Positions 30,885 to 43,800 of a stretch of 64,000 nt of DNA are shown here, piece by piece. The translations under genes were made by a program, and so were the position numbers. A model generated the notes under the pieces. It saw only the letters and a program-made list of their open reading frames with translations, was not told the DNA's origin and ran no database searches. The stretch is from Opitutia bacterium (GTDB lineage: Bacteria; Verrucomicrobiota; Verrucomicrobiia; Opitutales; Seribacteraceae): contig PCBO01000055.1 in the NCBI GenBank assembly GCA_002730975.1, positions 1 through 64,000 of the forward strand, given 5' to 3'. The stretch's first letter is position 1. Each line of letters begins with the position of its first letter.

Positions 30885-31778
30885 TTGAATAAATACCATT
30901 TTACTCAATCTTTCTTACCGGTGACTGAAGAAAATTCGAACGATGTTGAACTCGAAGATTTCCACCAGGATATTCTGGTCAAGGCAATGCGAGGTCTGGG
31001 CATTGGAAAAGGAGCATTAGCTGAGCGATTGGGAATGGACAGGTCCCGACTGGAGGCAGTGCTGAACGGTGAAGTCGAGGAAAGGGTAATAGCAGAAATG
31101 GCAAAAGCACTCGAAATTGATGTGGGGAAACTGCTTATTTCCGCTCGAAAGAAATGGATTCCTTCACCATTGAACGTTTCCGGAATCAAACAATTTAACC
31201 TTCCTTTCGGAGGGATGCGGGTGAATGCGTACGTTGTTTGGAGCAAGGAATCGAAACAGGCATGGGTTTTCGACACAGGACCAACGGCTGAACCCATTCT
31301 CGATTTTCTGAAACTCGAAAACTTATCTCTCGATTCCATCTTGTTGACCCACACGCATCCAGACCATATCGCATGCTTGGAGGAATTGAAGCAAAAAACG
31401 GGAAACCCTCGGGTTTTTGTTCATAAATTAGAATCCCTGAACAGAACCGAATCCATTGATGAAGGCTTTGAGTATGTCTTGGCAAACCTGACTCTTAAAG
31501 CATTGCATACGTATGGACACTCCTTAGGCGGGGTCTCTTTCTTGATTGATGGTCTGGAAAAACCTGTTGCGGTAGTTGGCGACGCGTTGTTTGCAGGGTC
31601 AATGGGAGGTGGAATGGTTTCTTATGCGGATGCCTTGAAAAACAATCGGGACAAGTTGATGGCATTGCCCGATGAAACGGTTGTGTGCCCAGGTCATGGT
31701 CCAATGACAACGATCGGAGAGGAAAAACAGGCAAATCCGTTTTTCCCTGAATTTACCGTCCAAAATCTGTCTTCTTAG
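30885..31778 (+). CDS. MBL-fold metallohydrolase with N-terminal HTH (XRE-like) domain; TTG start or later ATG
   Basis: N-terminus ILVKAMRGLGIGKGALAERLGMDRSRLEAVLNGEVEERVIAEMAKALEIDVGKLL is HTH-like; C-terminus has THTHPDH, TYGHSLGG, VGDALFAG, VCPGHGP of the metallo-beta-lactamase fold. Confidence 0.85.
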   Translation: MNKYHFTQSFLPVTEENSNDVELEDFHQDILVKAMRGLGIGKGALAERLGMDRSRLEAVLNGEVEERVIAEMAKALEIDVGKLLISARKKWIPSPLNVSGIKQFNLPFGGMRVNAYVVWSKESKQAWVFDTGPTAEPILDFLKLENLSLDSILLTHTHPDHIACLEELKQKTGNPRVFVHKLESLNRTESIDEGFEYVLANLTLKALHTYGHSLGGVSFLIDGLEKPVAVVGDALFAGSMGGGMVSYADALKNNRDKLMALPDETVVCPGHGPMTTIGEEKQANPFFPEFTVQNLSS

Positions 31779-31781
31779 AGC

Positions 31782-32969
31782 CTAAAGTAGATTTTTTTGT
31801 AAAAAATAGCCTAATGCTCCCTGTAGTAGCCCATTTGAAAATGCTTCGCCAGTGCCGGGACCAGCAATTTCGGCCTTAAGAAGAAAGGTTTTCAATTTAG
31901 CGGGGAGATCCCCTGCGTACCAATTAAACCAATACGGAAAAAAATCGGTGCTTTTTTTAGCGGCAAGAAGGGGCAAAAAGCCGTCCACTACAAGGGTGTC
32001 CAAACGGCTACCACCTATTTCACCGGAAAGTACATCAGTCGCTACGATTTTTCGCAATCCACTTATATTTAGTGACTTGCGCGTTACTGCACCACCACCC
32101 GAAGCATCACAAGAAAGCGTAAAGAGGCGTTCGGTCCAAGTAGGGCCTGCCTCAACCAAATCGAGGTACTGAGCAAGGCGGACTTCAGGATGGTTTGCAG
32201 GACGTAGCCCCGCAAGCTTCCACTCCCCTTTCCTTTCGAGGAATAAAGTTTTTGCATTCACTTTGTAAGTAGATAAATCAGATAGCGTATGGGATAGAGA
32301 AATCGCCGACATTGGAGCACGATTACGGCGGTAACCTAGGATTTCCAAGGTGAATTGATGACACGCCTCCGACCAACATTCTCCGGATAGCCGCTTTTGA
32401 GCATGAGCTCGTTTTTTGTCCCAACGTTCTCTGCCATATTCGAGAAGACGTGCACGTCGTTCATTTACAGCAATTTCGAGCCAACCTGATAAAATTTCCT
32501 CGAAATGAGCTCCGGATAAACTTCGAATGGCATCTCTTTCGGCAAATTCCTCAAGGCTCTCATGAAGAACGGGTAACAATTCTATGGTAGGGAGGCGAAT
32601 ACCGCTGAGGGTAATCGCCCCGTTGCAATTTTCATGATTCGATAATGGAAAAAGAATCACATGAAGAACCACCCTTTCAAAAGAAGGGTCTTTATGGTGT
32701 CCATGAGCGCGCCAATCAGAGGAACGGAAATGAATCTCAACATCGCCAAGGACGATACTTCCGGCGATCTCTATTTCGGCGCAGAGGAAGTCGGGGCCCT
32801 CCCCGGAAAGGTTCCACTTACCAGGAGAACGAATGTGAATCGAATCTCCGTCGGTAGTCCGCAAGGCATTCTTATCAAATTCACCGCGAAGCCATATTTT
32901 CTGAATAAGCTTTTCCGGTATACGAAAGGCACCGTAAAGCCCGGGAACTTCCTCAAACGCAGCAAGCAT
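31782..32969 (-). CDS. DUF2851 family protein
   Basis: PEKLIQKIWLRGEFDKNALRTTDGDSIHIRSPGKWNLSGEGPDFLCAEIEIAGSIVLGDVEIHFRSSDWRAHGHHKDPSFERVVLHVI. Confidence 0.82.
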   Translation of the reverse strand: MLAAFEEVPGLYGAFRIPEKLIQKIWLRGEFDKNALRTTDGDSIHIRSPGKWNLSGEGPDFLCAEIEIAGSIVLGDVEIHFRSSDWRAHGHHKDPSFERVVLHVILFPLSNHENCNGAITLSGIRLPTIELLPVLHESLEEFAERDAIRSLSGAHFEEILSGWLEIAVNERRARLLEYGRERWDKKRAHAQKRLSGECWSEACHQFTLEILGYRRNRAPMSAISLSHTLSDLSTYKVNAKTLFLERKGEWKLAGLRPANHPEVRLAQYLDLVEAGPTWTERLFTLSCDASGGGAVTRKSLNISGLRKIVATDVLSGEIGGSRLDTLVVDGFLPLLAAKKSTDFFPYWFNWYAGDLPAKLKTFLLKAEIAGPGTGEAFSNGLLQGALGYFLQKNLL

Positions 32970-32989
32970 AGGCGGGTGCTGAGGCGGGG

Positions 32990-33496
32990 TTATTGATTCT
33001 TTCCACGGGACTTAGGAATCTGAATCCGATTTTCGAAAACAGGAGCAGCCTTTAACAAAGGGACATTTTTTAAGACCTCTGTTTGATGACTGACAGCACG
33101 ATCCGCCCACTGAGGAAGATCTTCAGCTCGTACTGCTGAAGCACCTACCTCATAGGCGCAACTTCTAATAAGATTGTCGTTAGTGGCCACCGTAATCACT
33201 TCGGGTCGTTTAGCCGCGAGGAGCATTCGCTCGATCGCTCCATCGGCGGATTGCTCAGCCGAGGAATAAACCACACAAAAGCGTTCGTCGTTTCCACGTT
33301 TCTGAATGGAGCCGATCCCTTCACGGCCATCGAAAACAACAGTCAATCGACAACCCTCGGAATCATGAATGGGTTGAAGAAGATTCAATAGACCCTCACG
33401 GGCAGCTTGCCGGTCATAGGAAAGGATAGAGAGCAAATCCGGTATCGCATGAATCGCATTATTTCCGTCGACGATGAGATGAACTTGCGTTTTCAA
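32990..33496 (-). CDS. NYN domain (YacP-like) protein
   Basis: HLIVDGNNAIHAIPDLL...LTVVFDGREGIGSIQKRGNDERFCVVYSSAEQSADGAIERMLLAAKRPEVITVATNDNLIRSCA. Confidence 0.83.
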   Translation of the reverse strand: MKTQVHLIVDGNNAIHAIPDLLSILSYDRQAAREGLLNLLQPIHDSEGCRLTVVFDGREGIGSIQKRGNDERFCVVYSSAEQSADGAIERMLLAAKRPEVITVATNDNLIRSCAYEVGASAVRAEDLPQWADRAVSHQTEVLKNVPLLKAAPVFENRIQIPKSRGKNQ

Positions 33497-33571
33497 AATG
33501 GGGATGGATATTTGAAAATAATTAATCAGAACAATTTCTCACCGCAAACCAAATCCTTTAAAAAAATACTT

Positions 33572-34420
33572 ATGACCCGAGCCTTTCTCTTTCCCGGACA
33601 GGGATCTCAGCATACCGGAATGGGCGAACATCTCTTTTCAGTATTTCCTGAAATCGTTGCAGAAGCAGATGAAATTCTAGGTTACTCATTGAGCGATCTT
33701 TGCCTCTGTGCACAAAACACAGAAAAACTTGATCATACGCAGTTTACGCAACCTGCACTTTATGTAGTAAGTTGCTTACAGGCGATGAGCGAGCTAGTTG
33801 GCAGTGGAAGTGAGCCTGTTTTTTTAGCCGGTCATTCCGTGGGAGAATACGCTGCATTATGCACCTCTGGAGCCTTTTCCTTTGCCGACGGATTGCGCTT
33901 AGTTGCGAAACGTGGCGAAATCATGGCGAAAGTTACTGGCGGAGGTATGGCCGCAGTAATCGGACTTGAACCCAGACGAATAAAAGAAGTTCTGAGCGAA
34001 ATTGGTTCTGAGGACGTGGACTTGGCGAATTTTAATTCCCCGGGGCAGACGGTTCTTTCCGGTCCCTCAGCATCCATGGAACCTTTGGGAGGTCCTATGA
34101 AGAATGCGGGCGCCAAAATGTTCGTCCCCCTCAAGGTCAGCGGGGCTTTTCACTCCCACATGATGGAGCAACCCTCCAGTGAATTCTCTACCTTTCTGGA
34201 GGGCTTTTCCTTCAGCGACCCCAAAACTCCAGTAATTTCAAACGTGGAAGCGATACCTTACTCAGGGGCAAAAGACATTCCGGACCTCCTTGCCAAACAA
34301 ATTCATTCCTCCGTTCGGTGGGCCGAGACTATCCAATTCATGCGCTCCCAAGGTGTCGAAGAATTCGTAGAGTGTGGTCCTGGAAAAGTTCTGAAAAAAT
34401 TGCTAAGGCAAATTCCGTAA
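33572..34420 (+). CDS. fabD: Malonyl CoA-acyl carrier protein transacylase
   Basis: MTRAFLFPGQGSQHTGMGEHLFSVFPE...FLAGHSVGEYAAL (GHSxGE); internal ATG at 33572 is the canonical start (track starts at 33407). Confidence 0.94.
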   Translation: MTRAFLFPGQGSQHTGMGEHLFSVFPEIVAEADEILGYSLSDLCLCAQNTEKLDHTQFTQPALYVVSCLQAMSELVGSGSEPVFLAGHSVGEYAALCTSGAFSFADGLRLVAKRGEIMAKVTGGGMAAVIGLEPRRIKEVLSEIGSEDVDLANFNSPGQTVLSGPSASMEPLGGPMKNAGAKMFVPLKVSGAFHSHMMEQPSSEFSTFLEGFSFSDPKTPVISNVEAIPYSGAKDIPDLLAKQIHSSVRWAETIQFMRSQGVEEFVECGPGKVLKKLLRQIP

Positions 34421-34809
34421 TTAACGACACTGCTAGTTATTGGTATACAATGACTTAAGCTTAAACAGGAAAGATTTTTCAGCGAAAGCGCATAAAAAGC
34501 AAGCTTTCCGCTAATATAGTAACGAAAGTAAAGACTTATTCCAAAATGTATAGGCAACGAAAGAATGGACAAAAAACATTCTTGAAAGCCATTCATAGAA
34601 AATTAAATCTCAATGATTAAACGATCCTTCTAAAGAACTTGCGGACAATCACTTCATTCATCAGGAAAAATGCCTCGACGAAAGTCATAATCCATTCATT
34701 TAAAGCCTCTTGGAAAATAAAACAATCGATGCTAAAACTTTCTGGAATCGCTAATTTTTCTTATCGAAAAAGAAATACGATTTGCCTTGATGAAAACTTG
34801 AACAAGTCT

Positions 34810-34838
34810 TTGAATTAAACCCTATTGCATGCTATCTT
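34810..34838 (+). promoter_or_regulatory. Candidate sigma70-type promoter for the giant gene
   Basis: TTGAAT (34810-34815), 17-nt spacer, TATCTT (34833-34838); the expected start site would lie only a few nt before the ATG. By eye only. Confidence 0.25.
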
Positions 34839-34848
34839 TAACTCGCGC

Positions 34849-37800
34849 ATGAGGTTTCCACTGAAAACATTGTTCCTAACTACGGTTTTAGGAATTATGC
34901 TCTCATTGGCACATGGGGTTGTCCGCAACGATGACCTATTGGTTCGGTGGACCTTCGATGAAGGCAATGGTACCCTTGCACAAGACGTAACTGGCAACGG
35001 TGCGCATGCAACCATTTACGGAAGCGCTCAATGGGGGACAGGAATTTCTCGGAACGCTTTGGATTTAACAGGGAACTCCGGATGGGCGGAAGCCGGGCCT
35101 AACGATAATCTTAAGGCTCAAGAAAAATACTCTATCGCCCTTTGGTTCAAAAGCTCCGGAACACAACAGGGATGGACTCAGATACTTTCAAAAAGACAGG
35201 AAGTATTTTCTCCGTATTTCGTACAATTTGATGAAGGTGGAAACTCCATAAAGGTCTACCATCGCTTTCAGGCGGATTACGTCAATTCAGGGACATTTTC
35301 AATCAATCACGGAGTTTGGAATCATCTAGCATCCACTTTCGACGGCCAAAAATTCAAATCCTACTTAAACGGAAGGATCGTCGGATCCGTCGATGAAACG
35401 AGAGGAATTTCTCAAGACAACGGAATACTGGGAATTGGCGGCACTCCCGGTGGAGGTGACGTCTTTGAGGGACTAATTGACGATGTCCGCCTCTACAACG
35501 TAGCGCTTTCTCATGAAAACATCGTAGTAGCACATGGTGATGGCATGGGAGATTTCGGACCGAGCGTGGAGATAAATGCGACCTTGGCTACTCACGATCA
35601 TCCAATTCCCGTTTCGATTATCTTTCGCGACAATTCAGGCAACGATGCCAACGTATCTGGCTTTCTCGAGACCGACATTCAAGTCAAGGGAGCATCCGTA
35701 CAGAATTTCACTCCTTCCGACGTCAACGCCTCTCGATATCAATTCGAATTGATACCGGACAGAAACCAGACCTTTGTATTCATCACCATACCCACAGGAA
35801 CGGCTCAAGACGTCTATGGAGACCATTCCATCCTAGCCACTCATAGACTCAACTTCAACGTAAAGGTTACGCGAGTTGCAGATCTCGTGGGATGGTGGAC
35901 CTTCGACGAAACATCCGGAAACATAGCAGCCGACACCTCGGGCGGTGATGCCAACGCCACCGTTTTTGGCGGAGCCGCATGGGCCGGAGCAAACGCCAAA
36001 TTCGGTACGGGAGCACTTGTTTTAGATGGAACCGATGATTACGCAATGGCCTCCGCCTTAATGACTCCCGACAGAATCACCAGGGTGAACGATCTCCTCG
36101 CATACTGGCCTTTCGACGAAGGCGCGGGTACGCAAACCACCGATACAAGCACAAATGGCAGAGACATAGGCAACATTGGCGGAGCAACTTGGACAGACGG
36201 CAAGTTCGGCAAAGCTCTCTCCTACAACGGGGGATCCACTGCATTGCCGCTTTCGGCTCATCCGCCCGCCTCCGGGACAGAGTTTTCGATATCATTCTGG
36301 AGTTGGGGAGACCCTGTCAACTTACCTGGCAAAGCCACCTCCATTATGGAATCTTTCGGCACCGGAAGAATCATCAACATTCACTTTCCTTGGAACAATA
36401 GCAGCGTATACTGGGACGTCGGTTCTAATCGGATCAATCAAACTCCCGGAACATCATTCCTCTGGGGAAACTGGACGCATTGGGTGTTCATTCATAATCG
36501 GGCATCCGGCGAAATGAAATGGTACGTCAACGGAGCTCTAGACCATAGCGGAACCGGGATGACACAAACCTTGGAAACTCCGGTAAGATGGTTTTTGGGT
36601 TCTCATAATGGCGGAAACGGAAATTACTGGTATGGTAAAGTCGACGAATTGAGAATTTACGACGTCGAACTATCCTCCTTCGACGTAGAATCGATTTATC
36701 GGGAAGCTTCGGGTTCGCCTCTCGATTTGGGAGAAGGCAACTACACGATTTCCACTTGGTTCAAGCCTGCATCCAATCCCAACTACGTACCAGGACTCAC
36801 TGCGGGAGGTCTAAACGGCGACATGAGCTTTGCCGCAAATCCCGGAAACTTGAATTCAAACACTTCCAATTCAGGAGCCACCAATGGAATCGATCCGCTT
36901 GGGCCCTCGGTATCCGAGTCCAAATCCAAACCACCGTGGAAAGACCAGTGGACGGTCGTCTACAGCGGCCAAATTTACGACGACGACGGAGTTATGGCTT
37001 TTCAGGAAGACATAGACGACAAGGCATGGCTTGTCGTTAACAGTCAGCAAATTCTTAACGACACAGGCTGGAACAGAGAGACTTCTGGCAACACGAACTT
37101 CGGAACGGGAGGCTGGTTCGACTTCGAATTGAGATTGTCCAACGGAGGTGGCGGAGCCGGGCGAGCCAACGCACCGACGGGTTTTGGCTGGGATTCAACA
37201 GGAGGAACGACTTGGGTTCTGCCTCGGAACTCCAATGCCAATACCGCCGACCTTTTCCGAACGGAGGAACCACCAAACCTCTTAGTCGCTCGACTAGGAA
37301 CTTCTGCCGACAAAGGTCTGTTCCACAATCTTTTGGGACGAATCGAAGTTAAACACGCGTTGAGTGGCGGTTCGGTGGAAAAAGCTCTTTCCCCCTCTGG
37401 AATCTCTCTAGATGAATGGCACCATATGGCTAGCGTGGTCAACCAATCCACGGGCTCGGTCAAGTTGTTCGTAGACGGTGCTCTGGCAGGTTCTAAAAGT
37501 TTCACCCCGAACGCCTTGGGTGAATTCTCTCTCACCGACTGGTATTTCGGTTCTTCTGGGTCTTCCATATTCGTGGATGGAATTCTAGATGACACTAGAA
37601 TTTACTCAGCGGCTTTATCGGCGGATGACATCGCAAACATCTACAACGGTGGCGAAGGCGACATGGGATTGATGGCCAATTTTGATACCCCCATAATTAC
37701 CAATCTAGGGCTCATACCCGTTGAAGTGAACTTCTCTCGTTTCGCGGAACCCGAATCAGTTACCGGTTTCCTCGAAGGAGACATTGCAGTTACCGGAGCA

Positions 37801-40800
37801 ACAATCAGTAATTTCCAACCAGCGGGTGATAGTTCCAACTACACCTTTGACCTTACTCCGGATGCAAACGTAACGAGAATAGAGTTATCTTTGGCTTCAG
37901 GAGCCGCCACAGGAAATTCGGATCCGTCTCTTCCTACCTCATCCACCATTTTACTTACTCCCCCTGTGCGGAAACACGGCGACATCATTGGCTGGTGGTG
38001 GTTCGATGACGCCAAAGGTACAAAAGCAACTAATGCAGTGGGAACTACTCCCGGAGAACTGCAAACGGGTTCCGATTGGTCCCCGAATGGCAAATTCGGC
38101 TCTGCAGTTGAAGTAAGTGTCCCTGGAGGACTTGTCGAACTAGGCACCGATCCAGGTCTATCATCAGCAGATGGCTTTTCGATCTCTTTTTGGTTCAAGC
38201 GCAATGTAGATTCGTTTTCCTGGAGCGAAAACACAGTCAACAACGTAATGTTAAGTTTACGAGGTTCTGTCGGTTCCTCCATTGAGATTGGAACTGAAGC
38301 TGGTAATCTCGAGGTGTTCCTAAACACTGAAACAAAATCCGAACTGGTCTCTTCACCGGCAGGCATTCTCGACAACCAATGGCACTACTTCTCCCTCACT
38401 TACGATAGTACAAGAGACAGTGAACTCGAGCTCTACGTGGACTCCATACCTCTTGGCTCTTGGAACCAGTTTGGCGGGGCACTCGTGGTAGATACCGATG
38501 CCGTACTTCGATTGGGAATCGCCGATCCTGAAAAACCTTCCAAAGGTCGTTTCGAAGGGATCATAGACGACCTCAGAATTCACAACACGGTTCTTTCGAC
38601 TGATGACATTCTCGCCACTTATGCTAACGGAGACGGAGACCTCGAGCTAACGGTAATTCCTGCTTTTGCTACCGCAACCCATGATTCCTCAATTCCTATC
38701 TCCCTGCAATTTTTCAAGTATGGTCAGACTTGGCCGATAACAGAATACGATCAGAATCTGATTTCCGTTAACTCAGCAAACGATGGTAATCACTCGGGAA
38801 CAGGCAGTAGTCGACAATTCACTTTAACTCCCACTGCTTCCGCAGGTCGCATAGTGGTTGCTTTGCAACCCGGCTTGGGGAAAGACTCCGTTGGCGACCT
38901 TAGCTTGGAGCATTCTTTTGAAATCGTCTACGGCATGCCTGTAACACGAGCAGATCACCTTCAAGCATGGTGGCAATTTGAAGATAACGCAACCAGTCTT
39001 CAAACCAAAGACTACTATGGCCGATTTACCGGATTTTTTGACGGCAACAACGGCAACGTTCCTAAATTCGAAGCCAACGGCAAATTTGGGCAAGCTCTTT
39101 GGCTAACCGGAGACACTTGGGTAAGAACAAACGCATTCGGCAGCGCTCTCAACGTAGGAGGCAATAAACCTCGAACCATCTCCTTCTGGATGCATGTTTC
39201 CGATGGACAGCAAACCAATGCAGGACCCTATGGTTACGGTAGCCGATCCTCTGCCGGTGGTCAAAACCAGGCTTATGCCATTCGCGAACTTCATCAGAGC
39301 AATTATAGGAGAATTCGAAGTCAGCACTGGGGTTGGGATCCGACCTTCAACGCTCCAACCGACATTCGAAACCGCTGGATTCACGTGGCCCACATTTATA
39401 CGGGAACTAACGTTCAAGTATATTTCAATGGTTCTCGTTTGGCCAATTGGAACCGTACTCAAATCTATACCGGTGAGGGTTATCCCTTCCAATTCGGTCG
39501 ATGGACCGACGAAACACGAGCCGAGCGCATCTTTCTAGGCTTAATGGATGACTTTCGCATTTACGACATCGCCTTCTCACAGGCTGAGATAGACACAATT
39601 TACGGCAATGGAGAAGGTGACATCCAGTTAAAAACCTATCTGGAAGTAGACAGAATCGTTCGTTCCAATCCTTTTAAATTGGGCATCAAGTTTGAACAAT
39701 TCGGAGATCCCGTAGAAGTCGTCGGTTTCGAAGAAGCGGATCTGAGTTTTGCAAATGGAAGCTTTATTCCCACGCCCGACTCTCTCACAAAGCTTGGTCC
39801 GGGCCAATACGAGGTAGCCGTTCAGTTCGGTTCACCTGGCCAAGACGAGACGATTAACATCAACGCTGCGGCAGCAGTCGACCAGCGTTATGGAAATCCC
39901 TCTCCTCAAGTTAACACCACCACTCGCTTGATGTGGCGTTCCGTCACCAGAGGAGAAACTCTCTCCGCTTGGTGGCCCTTTGACGATGACACCGGCAACA
40001 TTGCTCGAGATCGGTCAGGAAATGAAAATAATGCTACCTTGATTGACTCGGAACTCTCCGCAGAGGGTCGCTTCGGACAAGGCGTGCGCTTTTCCCCGGA
40101 TAAAATTGCCGCCCGAATTCAGACCAACGCCGCCTCAGGAATAAATATCGATTCCAACTCTTACACTCTGTCGGCTTGGTTCAAGGGGTTGTACCCCAGC
40201 ACCGGTAAAAACAGTTTATTTAGCAGCAATGCAAAGCCAAGCAACCGCGACTGGGATCGGATGATACTCTTTCGCGGAAGCAATCGCACCCTTTGTTCAT
40301 TCGATGGCAACGATGGCAACGGCAACAATCGCTATCGCTCATCAGGAAAAACCCTAGATCCACTTGCTTATCTTGATTGGCACCATATCGCAGCAGTAGG
40401 AAAAGCAAATCGTACGTATTTCTTTATCGATGGCAAACCAGTTGGCAGTTCGGATAGGCAAGAAACCTCAGATGTATTTCTGATTGGCAATCACGAATCG
40501 GGAGAAGCTTTCGCCGAGTTTTTAGACGATGTCCGAATCTACTCCATATCCCTCTCTGACACAGAAGTGTCCGACATCTACGGAAACGGTTTCGGCGACT
40601 TGGGATCGACTCCCATTATCACCGCATCTTCTCCTGCTCACTCAAACCCCATTCCTGTTTCCGTCAGCTTCGGAAATAAGGGTAACGACAGCAACGTCAC
40701 CGGTTTCAGCATTTCGGATGTTCTAGTCACCAATGGGACTGCCTCCGACTTCTTCGGCACAGGATTCACCTACGATTTCAACGTCACCTCTGATTTGGAA

Positions 40801-43800
40801 GAGGGAGAAGTACTTGTCAGGATACCTTTTGCGGCAGCCACCGACGATGCCACCTACGGCACGGAAGGCAGTTCCAAAAGTGTGCTCTTTCACACTGCCG
40901 TATATCGGGAAACGGATCTCATTTCGCATTGGACCTTCGACGAAGCAAATGGCTCATTGGTTCGTGATGTCGGAGCGGCTCGAAATACTCTGGTTCTAAG
41001 AGGGGACGCTCATTTAAGCCCTGGTAAGTTTGGAAAAGCCTTGGACCTTGACGGATCCGGAGACTATGCCGAAGTGCCCAAGTTCAGAGGTATTTATTCC
41101 GATGGAGACTTTACCATTTCCTCATGGGTCAACCTCAACAAGCTTGGGCTGACAAGCAACGCAGACGACGCCGGCATATTTTGCCGTGCCGGCAATGGCA
41201 ACGACTCGGTTCTTCTTTGGTACAACGTAAACGGTACGAGCACGGCCAATCGTACGTTCACCTTCAACGCAGGGAACCCCGGCTCCGCAGCAAATCGGCT
41301 CGACGGTCCGGACAACATAGCCCGGGTGGGCGTGTGGCAACACGTCGCCTGTGTAATGAACGGCAACGAGCGCTTTCTTTACGTAAATGGCGAGCCAGCC
41401 GGTTTTATGCCGCTTGGACCTACCTCCAATACAAGGATCGAAGGAAATTCGGTTCGAATCGGTTCTTGGGACATATCGGCGAATTTTGATTTCCATGGCA
41501 TGATCGACGACGTCCGCCTATACGACGTCGCTTTTAACGATTCTGAAATCGCCATATTGCACGGTGAAGATTTCGGGGACATTGGGGTGGTTCCCTTGAT
41601 CACGACAACCTCCCCAACTAACGCCTCGCCCATTTCCGTCAGTATAAATTTCAAACGATTCGGAATTCTCGAATCGATAACGAACTTTGACGTCAACTCC
41701 ACTAGCGACCTCTATGTTACCGGAGGATCGATAATTAACGCCAATGGATCTGGGTCAACTTACACTTTTGACATTATACCCGACACCCAGCCTGCTAAAA
41801 TCTCGATAACCATTCCCAAAGGAGCAGGGATTGATGCATCGAATGAAAAAACCTCTGAATCCACCGGATCATTCGCTTTTCGACCTAGCCTTACAGGAGA
41901 GGACAATCTCTTGTTGTGGTATCCCTTCGAAGAACTAAACGGAACCATATTAAAAGACTTTTCCGAAAATAACTTTGACGCAGAAATTTTAGAAGAATCC
42001 GGTCTCCTGCTCTACGATGGATTCGCTGGATACGCCCACAACGGTTCGCTTTGGGGTATAACCACTACTGATCCTTCACAAGTAGGCTTCAACACAGCCA
42101 ATACTTGGGGGACGGGTACAAATACGATCAAGGGCTGGAACGTGGGACTGGGATATCCGGTGGGATCCCCTTTGACACCATCCCTCGGTTCGGTGAAGAC
42201 TTCCTACAAGCAGAAACGGGGCTTGGCTAGGGACTTCTCCGGTTCTGTAGGCAGATCAAAGGCTGAAACCGGCATATACATGACCGGTATCGTTCGCTGG
42301 GTTCATGCTGAAATGCTAAATTCTTTCGCCGGCTTCGTTTCCTCCGAAACCAATGCCAACAACACCCCGGCATGGGACGACCTGCGGGGTGGACTCATTG
42401 GTTTCAAGCAAGATGGTTCGAATCGCGATCTAGTGGTTCGCTACCGAAATATGGCAGGCACCTCAAGCGACGAGGTACTAGTGGACAACATCACTATGGG
42501 TAAAGACTACTTCATCGTGGTGAAGATGAAACAAGGTTGGGGTACCGACAAATTGTGGGCTCAGGCTTATTCCTCGGACGATAATTATCCCGTGACGGAA
42601 CCGGCTTCATGGACCGTAGGAGGCGCTGCCGGCCTGGACACTGACAATCTTGACGAAGACAACTCACCAATTAAATACCTTCAAATATGGGGTGGTGACG
42701 GAGCTGCCGGAAGTGTAGCAGGCGGAACAGGTTCTCAAATCGACGAAATGCGCCTCGGCATATCGTGGAACGACACCTTGACGTCCCCCTCAACGGGCGT
42801 TCCTCATAATCTCGGCCTTGTTCCCGGAAAGTTCGGAAAGTCCATTTCCTTTCCCGCTGATGGTTATGCTTGGACCGACTCTGAAAAAATATCTCTTGCC
42901 AAGGACATGACCCTGTCGGTTTGGACAAAGATTCACGATGACGACAACGGCATTATCGCTCGCAACGGACAATTCAGCCTGCAATACGAGAACTACAATA
43001 CCATAATTGCCTATGTGCGCCGAGGTGGAACTTGGACCGGCGCCAGAGCCCGTTCCATTTTGGGAAGATGGGCACACCACACAATGACTTACGATGGGAA
43101 CGAAGTGAAACTTTATCTCAACGGAATCGAAGTCGCTTCCACTCCCGCCACGGGCTTTCTGGAATGGGGCGATGGAGCGGATCACAAGTTATACCTTGGA
43201 AGCGGCTCAGCTGGAGGGGCTTGGATGGCCAAAGTGGAAATGGATGATTTTCGAATTTACAACAAGGCTTTGTCGCCTTCCGAAATTTCGTCCATTTATA
43301 ATTATGGCTCGGGCGATGCCGGTCTACTTCCTAAATTCGCAGGGACGACTCCGTTCGGATTCAATCCGGTTCCGGTGACTGCTAGCTTCGTAAAGGGTTC
43401 TACGTCCCAATCGATCTCGAATTTTTCGGTTGGAGACTTGAACGCCACCAACGCAAGTATATTGAATTTCACGAACACCGGAGCAAACAACGCCTATAGC
43501 CTTGACCTGAATGCTACTGGCGATCCCGTGATGGTTCGCTTGGCTGTTCCTGCCAACACGGTCGATCTCAACGGAACAGGCAACCAGGCGGGTGCTTCCG
43601 AATTTCTTTACAGGATTGTCACTTCCGTTGAAGACGATCTTCTGGCCTGGTATACTTTCGACGAAGACAACGGTTCTTTCGCAGGAGACTCCTCAGGTAG
43701 AAAAAGGCACGCAATTATTTCATCGGACGTACCCCGCGTAGTCGGTAAATTCGGCAACGCCATCGACATCAATGGCAATCACGTCTCGATCCCCTTCTTC

